Positions 25,012 to 32,676 of a DNA stretch of 64,000 nucleotides are shown piece by piece. Location: the NCBI RefSeq assembly GCF_019976975.1, contig NZ_AP024630.1, positions 1,736,001-1,800,000 of the forward strand, given 5' to 3'. The notes below the pieces were generated by a model, which saw nothing but the letters and a program-made list of their open reading frames with translations, did not search any database and had not been told where the DNA came from. A program made the position numbers and the translations under genes. The first letter of the stretch is position 1, and the number at the start of each line of letters is the position of its first letter. Source of the stretch: Arthrobacter sp. NtRootA1. GTDB lineage: Bacteria > Actinomycetota > Actinomycetes > Actinomycetales > Micrococcaceae.

Positions 25012-26823
25012 CTACTGCGGCCGGGGCGCCGAGTACATCTCTTCGATCACGGCGTCAAAGTCCTTCATGACCTGCGCGCGCTTGACCTTCAGCGACGGAG
25101 TGAGGTGGCCCGAGGCCTCCGTGAAGTCCGCAGGGACTATCCGGAACGACTTGATCGCCTCGGCTTGGGAGACAGACTGGTTGGCTTTGCTGATGAGGTC
25201 CTGGATGGCAGCCCGTACTACCGGGTTCCCGGCAGCTTCCTCCAAGGTGGTACCTGCTGGGAGGCCATGGCGTTCCAGCCATCCCGGCAACGCCTCCTCA
25301 TCCAGGGTCACCAAAGCACCGATGAACGGACGGTTGTCGCCCACTACCAGGACCTGGGAAACGAGGGCGTCTGCACGGATCTGGTCTTCCAGCAGCGCTG
25401 GAACCACGTTCTTTCCACCTGCCGTGACGATGATTTCCTTCTTGCGGCCGGTGATCTTGAGGAAGCCATTGCTGTCGAGCTCGCCGATATCCCCGGTGCG
25501 GAACCACCCGTCGGCAAAAGTTTCCTGGGTAAGATCCTCGCGCTGGTAGTAGCCACGCATGACGCAGACACCCTTGGCGAGAATTTCGCCGTCGTCCGCG
25601 ATCTTGACTGCATTGCCAGGAAGTGGGGCGCCCACGGTGCCGATCCTGATCATCGAGGGTGTGTTGACCGAGATGGGTGCCGTGGTTTCCGTCAGGCCGT
25701 ATCCCTCCAGGATCTGCAGGCCGATGCCTTGGAAGAAGTGGCCCAGGCGTTCGCCCAAGGGGCCGCCACCGGAGACAGCGTGCGCCACATGTCCGCCCAT
25801 GGCGTCGCGGAGCTTTCCGTAGACGAGCTTGTCGAACACCGCATGCTTCAGCTTCAACCCCAGGCCCAGGGAACCGGCCTGGCGCGCCTTGGAGTACTCG
25901 ATCGCCGTGTCCACTGCACGGTGGAAGATGGCGCCCTTGCCGCTGTCCTCGGCTTTGGTCAGCGCCGAGTTGTAGACCTTCTCGAAGACACGCGGCACAG
26001 CAAGGATGAACGTTGGCTGGAAGCTCTGCAGATCGGCCAGCAGATGCTTGATATCCGGAGTGTGGGCAACTTTGACGCCCCCTGCAACGGCCAGGACGGA
26101 GATGAAGCGCGCAAAGACGTGGGCCAGCGGGAGGAACATGATGGTCTTCGCCGACTCGTTGATGATCTCGCCCAGTGCCGCACGGGCATTCTCCGAGAGC
26201 TCCACGAAGTTCCCGTGGGTCAGTTCGCAGCCCTTGGGCCTGCCTGTGGTTCCGGAGGTGTAGATGATGGTGGCCAGGTCTGTCAGGCCTGCGGCGGACC
26301 TGCGCGTCTCCAGTTCCTCATCGGTGACACTGGTGCCAGCGGTGCGAAGGGCATCAAGGCCGGCACCCTCAAGCTGCCAGACGTTGGCCACTGACTGTAT
26401 GTCTTCAGCTGCGACGGCCTGACGGATGATGTCCTCGTGGTGGGCGGCCTCACCAAAAGCGGCCACAGCACCGGAATCGCCCAGGTTCCAGGCCACCTGC
26501 GATGGGGAAGAGGTCTCATAAATCGGGACGGAAACAGCTCCTGCGAACCAGATGGCAAAGTCCACCAGCGACCACTCATAACGGGTCCGGGACATAATGC
26601 CGACGCGGTCGCCGGCGCCCACACCACTGGCGATAAGGCCCTTTGCCAAGGCCTTTACGTCGGCAAGGAAATCCGTGGCACGGATGTCTTGCCATTGGGC
26701 ATTGCTGTCCAGCTTGGCGAAGAGTGCAGGGTTGGAAGCCTTGGCGGCTTCGCGGACGACGAGGTCCGTGATGTTGGTTTCAGGGGCAACATTGACAAGA
26801 GGCGGAACACTGAATTCACGCAC
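25012..26823 (-). CDS. Long-chain fatty acid-CoA ligase (FadD15-like)
   Basis: 603 residues from a GTG at 26823, chosen because AAGGAG lies 5 nt upstream; an ATG seven codons earlier has none. It is an ANL-superfamily adenylating enzyme: P-loop-like TIIYTSGTTGRPKGCELTHG, the A5 motif EGYGLTETTAPISVN, GWFRTGDIGELD and the A8 hinge ITGRKKEIIVTAGGKNV. It activates fatty acids to acyl-CoA at the membrane for beta-oxidation or lipid assembly. It is the first gene of a region that resembles Rv2187-Rv2173 of M. tuberculosis in content. Its N-terminus is VREFSVPPLVNVAPETN. Confidence 0.93.
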   Translation of the reverse strand: MREFSVPPLVNVAPETNITDLVVREAAKASNPALFAKLDSNAQWQDIRATDFLADVKALAKGLIASGVGAGDRVGIMSRTRYEWSLVDFAIWFAGAVSVPIYETSSPSQVAWNLGDSGAVAAFGEAAHHEDIIRQAVAAEDIQSVANVWQLEGAGLDALRTAGTSVTDEELETRRSAAGLTDLATIIYTSGTTGRPKGCELTHGNFVELSENARAALGEIINESAKTIMFLPLAHVFARFISVLAVAGGVKVAHTPDIKHLLADLQSFQPTFILAVPRVFEKVYNSALTKAEDSGKGAIFHRAVDTAIEYSKARQAGSLGLGLKLKHAVFDKLVYGKLRDAMGGHVAHAVSGGGPLGERLGHFFQGIGLQILEGYGLTETTAPISVNTPSMIRIGTVGAPLPGNAVKIADDGEILAKGVCVMRGYYQREDLTQETFADGWFRTGDIGELDSNGFLKITGRKKEIIVTAGGKNVVPALLEDQIRADALVSQVLVVGDNRPFIGALVTLDEEALPGWLERHGLPAGTTLEEAAGNPVVRAAIQDLISKANQSVSQAEAIKSFRIVPADFTEASGHLTPSLKVKRAQVMKDFDAVIEEMYSAPRPQ

Positions 26824-26998
26824 GGTAGCTCCTTTGATATGCACGGGCCGCGAGGGGCTGCTTTCACTCTAGTATGCCCACTCGCGGAGGTGTGTCCTAT
26901 TTCACCTACTGGCGAGTAACTTTACGGATGACCGTCCGTTTCGAGCAACTTGGCGCCGTCCAGCGCTTCCGACGGCATTCTGCCTGGGCCCGGCAGAA

Positions 26999-27004
26999 TA
27001 GGAT
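26999..27004 (+). promoter_or_regulatory. -10 box for a leaderless glucokinase transcript (TAGGAT)
   Basis: TAGGAT ends 6 nt before the ATG at 27011, so transcription would begin at the start codon. No Shine-Dalgarno sequence precedes the gene, which agrees with leaderless initiation. Confidence 0.5.
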
Positions 27005-27010
27005 GTTGGG

Positions 27011-28069
27011 ATGCCTTCATTACGGTCCAGTTCCCGTGCCCGGCCCCGGCCACCCGTCGCTGCCTTGAAGGACGTTCCCTGGGCTGGACGCAGGAGCCAT
27101 TTGGGCAGGCGTGGGCTGGCCATCGGCATCGATATCGGTGGCACCAAGGTAGCTGCCGGCGTAGTTGACGCCGAGGGCCGGATCCTTGCCGAGGCACGCA
27201 GGTCCACGCCCGGCGCCGATCCCCGGGCCGTGGAGCAGACCATCGTGGAACTGGTTGACGAACTCAGCGCGGACCACCGGATTGCCTCGGTGGGTATTGG
27301 CGCGGCAGGTTGGATGGACCTCGACGGCGGTACCGTCCTGTTCAGTCCGCATCTTGCCTGGCGCAACGAGCCCCTGAGGGAAAGCCTGCAGAAGCTGTTG
27401 AGGCGGCCGGTTTTGCTAACGAACGACGCCGATGCGGCCGCCTGGGCGGAGTGGCGCTTTGGCGCCGGGCAGGGTGAGAGCCGCCTGGTGTGCATCACGT
27501 TGGGCACGGGCATCGGCGGTGCAATGGTGATGGACGGGCGGGTTGAACGCGGTCGTTACGGCGTGGCTGGCGAATTTGGCCACCAGATCATTTTCCCCGG
27601 CGGGCACCGTTGCGAATGCGGCAACCGTGGCTGCTGGGAGCAATACGCGTCAGGCAACGCCCTTGGCCGTGAGGCCCGCCAATTGGTGCGAACCAACTCG
27701 CCCGAAGGCCGCGCACTCCTTGAGCGGGCAGGCGGTGTGGCAGAGAGCATTACCGGTGCTGCAGTTACCGCGTTGGCGCTTGCCGGGGACTCTACGTCAA
27801 GGGAACTGTTGGCGGACCAAGGTGAATGGTTGGGCTTGGGGCTGGCCAACCTGGCGGCGGCACTGGATCCCGGCATGTTCGTGATCGGCGGCGGACTGTG
27901 CGACGCAGGGGACCTGCTTGCCGGACCGGCCCGCGAGGCGTTCGCCCGAAACCTGACGGGGCGTGGATTCCGTCCGATGGCAAGGATTGAGCTCGCCGCT
28001 CTTGGGCCCCGTGCAGGCATGATCGGCGCTGCTGACCTTTCCAGGGTCAGCGGCCGTGCCTACAGCTAG
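27011..28069 (+). CDS. ROK-family glucokinase
   Basis: 352 residues. After a basic Arg/Pro-rich lead of about 36 residues comes the ATP-binding IGIDIGGTKVAAGVVD, then GIGAAGWMDLDGG, LTNDADAAAWAEWRFG, ITLGTGIGGAMVMDG and the ROK zinc motif HRCECGNRGCWEQYASG. It phosphorylates glucose to glucose-6-phosphate with ATP. Family members in actinobacteria can use polyphosphate, which the sequence cannot decide. The long lead may not be translated if a later start is used, although a -10 box fits the ATG at 27011. It is convergent with the next gene, 28 bp apart, with no hairpin between. Confidence 0.92.
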   Translation: MPSLRSSSRARPRPPVAALKDVPWAGRRSHLGRRGLAIGIDIGGTKVAAGVVDAEGRILAEARRSTPGADPRAVEQTIVELVDELSADHRIASVGIGAAGWMDLDGGTVLFSPHLAWRNEPLRESLQKLLRRPVLLTNDADAAAWAEWRFGAGQGESRLVCITLGTGIGGAMVMDGRVERGRYGVAGEFGHQIIFPGGHRCECGNRGCWEQYASGNALGREARQLVRTNSPEGRALLERAGGVAESITGAAVTALALAGDSTSRELLADQGEWLGLGLANLAAALDPGMFVIGGGLCDAGDLLAGPAREAFARNLTGRGFRPMARIELAALGPRAGMIGAADLSRVSGRAYS

Positions 28070-28097
28070 GAAAGACCACAATCAAGCGGGTGCGCAG

Positions 28098-28658
28098 CTA
28101 GATGCGGGCGCCGTCGTCGTCCTCGTTTTTCTCATGCGGTAGCCGCATGATCAGGTAGACCACGGAAGCTGCAAAGGCCACCACTATGCCAAGGATGGCC
28201 AGCAACGGTGCCGAACGCCAAAACATCGCCGTAAAAAGCAGGGCGAGGGGGCCGCCCACAGCGCCGATCCATGCCAGCATGGTCAGCGGATCGGTTCCCA
28301 CCAGGCTGGGAGGCTCCTCGGGCACGAAGGCGCCGTCGTCGTCGTCCGCCTCGAAATCGCGGGGACCCAGGGGCCTGCCGTCTGATTGTTCCTTTTCCCC
28401 TTGTGGCGTCCGGGCATCGGACGCTGGAGCCGTGGCGGGAGAGGACAGTCCCAGCGGATCAAAGTCCCTAAAGACCTTTGGGGCGTCTTCCCTGGCTGGC
28501 CCGGCTCCTGTCTGGCCCATTTCCGGCCGACCCGGTTCGGAGGCCTCTCCGAGCGGTAAGGATTCCGTCGCTTCCAGCCGGGACACTAAATCCAACCAGA
28601 CGGCGTCGTCATCTTTGTTGGCGCTCTGATCGGCAGAGTTGGGATCAGGCCTGTTCAT
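28098..28658 (-). CDS. Two-segment membrane protein with acidic N-terminus
   Basis: 186 residues from the ATG at 28658, which overlaps the end of the upstream hydrolase by 14 bp; an open extension further upstream is antisense-like. The N-terminal 115 residues are Asp/Glu/Pro-rich and probably disordered, with DDDDGAFVPEEPPSL. Two adjacent membrane segments follow (LAWIGAVGGPLALLFTAMFW and LLAILGIVVAFAASVVYLIM), ending in a charged tail. No family is recognised. Translational coupling to two alpha/beta hydrolases suggests a shared membrane-associated process. Confidence 0.75.
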   Translation of the reverse strand: MNRPDPNSADQSANKDDDAVWLDLVSRLEATESLPLGEASEPGRPEMGQTGAGPAREDAPKVFRDFDPLGLSSPATAPASDARTPQGEKEQSDGRPLGPRDFEADDDDGAFVPEEPPSLVGTDPLTMLAWIGAVGGPLALLFTAMFWRSAPLLAILGIVVAFAASVVYLIMRLPHEKNEDDDGARI

Positions 28659-29448
28659 CGGCTTTGTCCTTTTCAAGGGAAGACCCGTTGCCGGCCAGCG
28701 CCGCCATGGTCTTTTGGATGAAGTCGACAGTTCCCGTGAAGATTTCAGGGGCGTCGTTGTCCAGGGTCGCAACATGATGGCTGTTGCTGAGGTAGGTGAC
28801 GTCAACGGGCTCCTGGACCCGTGCACGGAGGAACTCGAGGCTGGCGTTGGAGATGACGTTGTCCACCGTGGAGCGAAAGACCCGCACAGGCGAAGTAATG
28901 CGGGGCAGCAGCGCGGCAGTATCCTTGTACATCTTCTTCAACTCGTGGGCCGCTGCAACCGGAGTGCGGGAATATGCCCCTTCGTCCTGGTCCGGCTTCA
29001 AGATGTCATTGGCGATCGCCGGAGTGCTCTTCATGACGTACTTGAGGGCCGCAACGATGACAGCCCGCGGGTCATCGAGTACCAGGCCCGGGTTGACCAC
29101 AACGGTGCCAGCCACGGGCCGTGTCGCCGCAATGCGCAGGGCCAGTGTTCCGCCCATGGATAGTCCGGCCGCGAAGACGAAATCGCATTCGCCTGCCAGT
29201 TCCCTGTAGGCATCGTCAACGGCCCGGTGCCATTCACGCCATGAACGCGTCGCCATATCCTGCCAGGTAGTTCCGTGCCCGGGGAGCAATGGAACCCTGA
29301 CGGCATATCCTGCCGCGGCCAGGTGCTCGGCCCAAGGCCGGACGCTGTGCGGGCTTCCCGTAAACCCGTGTGACATGACGACGCCAACCCGGGGGCCTGA
29401 GCCAGTCCAGTTGCTGAGGAACGGGGAGAAATCGGGAAGCATTTTCAT
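28645..29448 (-). CDS. Alpha/beta hydrolase, carboxylesterase/monoacylglycerol lipase-like
   Basis: 267 residues. It has oxyanion-side HGFTGSPHSVRPWAEHLA, the nucleophile elbow AGLSMGGTLALR (catalytic Ser), the acid in FRSTVDNVIS and the His in SNSHHVATLDNDAP, so a complete triad. The sequence resembles thermophilic carboxylesterase Est30 and bacterial monoacylglycerol lipases. The substrate is unknown. It overlaps its paralogue upstream by 4 bp and the membrane protein downstream by 14 bp, forming a three-gene operon. Confidence 0.88.
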   Translation of the reverse strand: MKMLPDFSPFLSNWTGSGPRVGVVMSHGFTGSPHSVRPWAEHLAAAGYAVRVPLLPGHGTTWQDMATRSWREWHRAVDDAYRELAGECDFVFAAGLSMGGTLALRIAATRPVAGTVVVNPGLVLDDPRAVIVAALKYVMKSTPAIANDILKPDQDEGAYSRTPVAAAHELKKMYKDTAALLPRITSPVRVFRSTVDNVISNASLEFLRARVQEPVDVTYLSNSHHVATLDNDAPEIFTGTVDFIQKTMAALAGNGSSLEKDKADEQA

Positions 29449-30233
29449 GATGACTCTGAGGCTACTCTGTCCGCGGCATGCTGACGGAAAAACTCCGCCG
29501 ATTCTTCAAAGATGGTGGGTGCATCCACATCCAACGTGGCCACATGCCCGCTCGCCGGGAGGGTCACCACTTTGAGCCGTGATGGGTCCATATGCCTGCT
29601 GATCATAGCTACGGAACTGGGCGGGATGACACCGTCCACTGAAGATTTGAAGACAAGCGCCGGTGCTTGAATTTGTGGGAGGGCGCGGGTTGCCTGGCGG
29701 AAGAGCTTCTTCAGTTCGTGCACGGACCTCAAAGGCGTCTTTGAGTAGTCACCGTCCTCGGTGGGGGCCGCCGTCGGCTTTTCTTCCTCAATGGGTGAGG
29801 TGGTCCGCATGACGTACTTGAGTGCTCCGACGTACCTGACCCGGCGGTCGTAGAAACTCAACCCCGGGTTCACCAGGACCAGACCCGGAACATCGTGCAG
29901 GGAAGCGACGCGGAGGGCAACGGCACCGCCCATTGACAGGCCTGCCACAAAACACGTTTCAGTCCGGGCGGCAAGGTCCAGATAGCTTCGCTCAAAGGTC
30001 CTGTACCAATCCTGCCAGCGTGTGGTGGCCAGATCGTGCCAGCTGGTTCCGTGGCCGGGAAGCAACGGCACTGAGACGGAAAAGCCCTGCCCGGCCAGAT
30101 ACTCGGCCCAAGGCAGTACACTCAACGGGCTACCCGTGAACCCGTGGCAGATGGCCACTCCGGTGGACGCGTTGGCTCCATGGCCGGGATGGTGGAAGGC
30201 GAGCGGCGCGGCTGGTTGGTTGCGTTCCGTCAT
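29445..30233 (-). CDS. Alpha/beta hydrolase, paralogue of the downstream gene
   Basis: 262 residues. Motifs mirror the neighbour: CHGFTGSPLSVLPWAEYLA, LLPGHGTSWHDLATTRW, nucleophile AGLSMGGAVALR, acid FKSSVDGVIPP and His PASGHVATLDVDAP. The two genes are clearly a tandem duplication that has diverged. The first is translated from the ATG at 30233. Neighbouring acyltransferase and acyl-CoA ligase genes make a lipid ester substrate plausible but unproven. Confidence 0.88.
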   Translation of the reverse strand: MTERNQPAAPLAFHHPGHGANASTGVAICHGFTGSPLSVLPWAEYLAGQGFSVSVPLLPGHGTSWHDLATTRWQDWYRTFERSYLDLAARTETCFVAGLSMGGAVALRVASLHDVPGLVLVNPGLSFYDRRVRYVGALKYVMRTTSPIEEEKPTAAPTEDGDYSKTPLRSVHELKKLFRQATRALPQIQAPALVFKSSVDGVIPPSSVAMISRHMDPSRLKVVTLPASGHVATLDVDAPTIFEESAEFFRQHAADRVASESS

Positions 30234-30342
30234 GGCTCCATCGTGTCACTCTTCCCGACATTTCTCACTGGAGTAGGGTTGCTGTTGAGTGCCGCCGGCT
30301 TGGCCGGAAGGACGCCCGTAAACCGGCCGTGAGAGGACAAAC

Positions 30343-31134
30343 GTGTTCTATTGGGTCATGAAGAGGATCTTTCTTGGTCCTGTTCTCAAACTCCTGTTCA
30401 GGCCATGGGTCAAAGGGCTGGACAACGTCCCCGAAAACGGCCCGGCGATCCTGGCGTCCAACCATTTGTCCTTTTCGGACTCCATCTTCCTTCCCCTGAT
30501 GGTGGATCGGCCCGTGATCTTCCTTGCCAAGTCCGAATACTTCACGGGCAAGGGCATTAAGGGCCGCTTGACTGCGTTGTTCTTCAGGTTGACGAACCAA
30601 CTGCCGATGGACCGTTCCGGCGGAGCCGCATCCGAGCTATCGCTGCAGGCCGGGAAGGACGTCCTGAATTCCGGCGGGCTCTTGGGAATCTATCCCGAAG
30701 GCACCCGGAGTCCGGACGCCAAGCTCTACCGCGGCAAGGTGGGTGTTGCCCGGCTCGCTCTCCAGACCCGTGTCCCTGTAGTGCCGGTGGCCATGATTGG
30801 CACGGAAAAGGTCCAGCCCATTGGCAAGAGGCTGCCCAGCATCAGGCGTATCGGTGTGATCTTTGGGCAGCCCATGGACTTTAGCCGCTATTACGGCATG
30901 GAAGATGACCGGCTCATTCAAAGGGCCGTAACCGACGAAATCATGTACGAGTTGATGCGGCTTTCCGGCCAGGAGTATGTGGACGAGTATGCAGCTGTGG
31001 TCAAGGCCCGGATGGATGGCAAAGGACCCGGGACTGTTGGGAAAGTAAAAGCAGCCGAGGAGGCTCCCTCGGACATCGCTGATGACAAGGACGGACCCAA
31101 GGAAGACGGGGGAGCAGCCAGCGGGGGACTGTGA
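30343..31134 (+). CDS. PlsC-type 1-acyl-glycerol-3-phosphate acyltransferase
   Basis: 263 residues from a GTG at 30343. The acyltransferase blocks are SNHLSFSDSIFLPL (NHx4D box), TNQLPMDRSGG, GIYPEGTRSPDA and VVPVAMIGTEKV. It resembles Rv2182c, which also lies just upstream of class II DAHP synthase. It should acylate lysophosphatidic acid in phospholipid synthesis. It is divergent from the hydrolase pair and 66 bp upstream of aroG, which has its own leaderless promoter. A disordered Lys/Glu/Gly tail of about 40 residues ends the protein. Confidence 0.9.
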   Translation: MFYWVMKRIFLGPVLKLLFRPWVKGLDNVPENGPAILASNHLSFSDSIFLPLMVDRPVIFLAKSEYFTGKGIKGRLTALFFRLTNQLPMDRSGGAASELSLQAGKDVLNSGGLLGIYPEGTRSPDAKLYRGKVGVARLALQTRVPVVPVAMIGTEKVQPIGKRLPSIRRIGVIFGQPMDFSRYYGMEDDRLIQRAVTDEIMYELMRLSGQEYVDEYAAVVKARMDGKGPGTVGKVKAAEEAPSDIADDKDGPKEDGGAASGGL

Positions 31135-31188
31135 CGCATCCGGCAGGGACAGTTACGCCTGCAGTGCCCCAACTTTGGCGGAGGCTAC

Positions 31189-31194
31189 TACTCT
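31189..31194 (+). promoter_or_regulatory. -10 box for a leaderless DAHP synthase transcript (TACTCT)
   Basis: TACTCT ends 6 nt before the GTG at 31201, the spacing of a leaderless start. No clear ribosome-binding site is present. Confidence 0.45.
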
Positions 31195-31200
31195 TTAAGG

Positions 31201-32604
31201 GTGACTGAGCTAACCGCGAACACCGCACCCCCCGTAGTAGACCCACTCGCCAGCACCGCCCAGAGTGGGGCTGCAAATTACCCCGGTCTCGACGCCTGGC
31301 GGGACCTGCCGATTTCCCAGCAGCCCACGTGGTCTGACTCTGAAGTCTTCAAGGCCTCCGTTAAGGAACTTTCCGTCGTTCCGCCTTTGGTATTTGCCGG
31401 CGAAGTTGACGTTCTTCGGGAGCGCTTGGCTGCGGCCGCCCAGGGCAAGGCTTTCCTCCTGCAGGGGGGAGACTGCGCAGAAACCTTTGAGGCCGCTACG
31501 GCGGACAAGATCAGCGCACGCGTCAAGACGATCCTCCAGATGGCCGTCGTACTCACGTACGGTGCGGCGATGCCGGTTATCAAGATGGGCCGCATGGCCG
31601 GCCAATTCGCCAAGCCACGCTCGTCCAACGATGAAACCCGCGACGGCGTGACGCTTCCCGCGTACCGCGGAGATATCGTCAACGGCTACGACTTCACGCC
31701 CGAGTCCCGCGCGCACGACGCCGGCAGGATGCTGCAGGCTTACCATACGTCGGCATCCACACTGAACCTGATCCGGGCATTCACCCAGGGTGGCTTCGCG
31801 GACCTTCGGCTGGTCCACCAGTGGAACAAGGGCTTTACTGAGAACCCGGCACATGCCCGGTACGAGTCCCTTGCCCGTGACATTGACCGTGCCATCATGT
31901 TCATGGACTCTTGTGGCGCTGACTTCGAGGCCCTCAAGCGGGTTGAGTTCTTCGCCAGCCACGAGGCACTGCTGCTCGACTACGAACGCGCGCTGACCCG
32001 CATTGACTCGCGCACGGGCCTGCCGTACGACACTTCCGCCCACTTCCTCTGGATCGGCGAGCGGACCCGCGAACTCGATCATGCCCACGTGGACTTCCTT
32101 TCCCGTGTGCGGAACCCCATTGGAGTCAAGCTCGGCCCCACTACCAGCGGCGACGATGCCCTCCGCCTTATCGACAAGCTGGACCCGAACCGCGAACCGG
32201 GGCGCCTGACATTCATTACCCGTATGGGGGCCACCAACATCCGCGAAAAGCTGCCAGCCGTCGTCGAGCGCGTTACCGCTTCCGGCGCCAAGGTCCTGTG
32301 GGTGACGGACCCGATGCACGGCAACACGGTCACCTCGCCAAACGGGTACAAGACGCGTAACTTCGACGACGTCATCGATGAAGTACGTGGCTTCTTCGAG
32401 GTACACCACTCCCTGGGCACGGTTCCTGGCGGCCTGCATGTCGAAATGACCGGCGACGACGTCGCTGAGTGCCTCGGCGGTGCAGACCCCATCGACCAGG
32501 ACGCTTTCCTGGACCGTTACGAGTCTGTCTGCGATCCGCGCCTGAACCACATGCAGTCACTTGAGATGGCCTTCCTGGTCGCAGGAGCCCTGTCCAAGCG
32601 GTAG
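31201..32604 (+). CDS. aroG: Class II 3-deoxy-7-phosphoheptulonate synthase
   Basis: 467 residues from a GTG. It is the plant-like class II DAHP synthase: QGGDCAETFE, GRMAGQFAKPRSS, LIRAFTQGGFADLR, HFLWIGERTR, KLGPTTSGDDAL and WVTDPMHGNT, which hold the metal and substrate residues. It condenses phosphoenolpyruvate and erythrose-4-phosphate at the entry of the shikimate pathway. In M. tuberculosis the orthologue (Rv2178c) is feedback inhibited in complex with chorismate mutase; the chorismate mutase is not in this window. It is convergent with the PASTA kinase gene. Confidence 0.96.
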   Translation: MTELTANTAPPVVDPLASTAQSGAANYPGLDAWRDLPISQQPTWSDSEVFKASVKELSVVPPLVFAGEVDVLRERLAAAAQGKAFLLQGGDCAETFEAATADKISARVKTILQMAVVLTYGAAMPVIKMGRMAGQFAKPRSSNDETRDGVTLPAYRGDIVNGYDFTPESRAHDAGRMLQAYHTSASTLNLIRAFTQGGFADLRLVHQWNKGFTENPAHARYESLARDIDRAIMFMDSCGADFEALKRVEFFASHEALLLDYERALTRIDSRTGLPYDTSAHFLWIGERTRELDHAHVDFLSRVRNPIGVKLGPTTSGDDALRLIDKLDPNREPGRLTFITRMGATNIREKLPAVVERVTASGAKVLWVTDPMHGNTVTSPNGYKTRNFDDVIDEVRGFFEVHHSLGTVPGGLHVEMTGDDVAECLGGADPIDQDAFLDRYESVCDPRLNHMQSLEMAFLVAGALSKR

Positions 32605-32620
32605 GAATGGTGAACTCTAC

Positions 32621-32662
32621 AGAAGAGGGGCGGTCCGGATCGATCCGGACCGCCCCTCTTCT
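32621..32662. terminator. 42-bp perfect palindrome, bidirectional terminator
   Basis: The 21 bases from 32621 (AGAAGAGGGGCGG...) are the exact reverse complement of the 21 bases ending at 32662, with no spacer; a T run follows at 32664. It lies between the convergent aroG and kinase genes, 17 and 15 bp from their stops. Confidence 0.85.
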
Positions 32663-32676
32663 GTTTTTGTCCTGGA

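Noticed and set aside
31210..32550. 446-codon open frame antisense to DAHP synthase
   Set aside because: It lies wholly inside aroG and shows no protein-like features.
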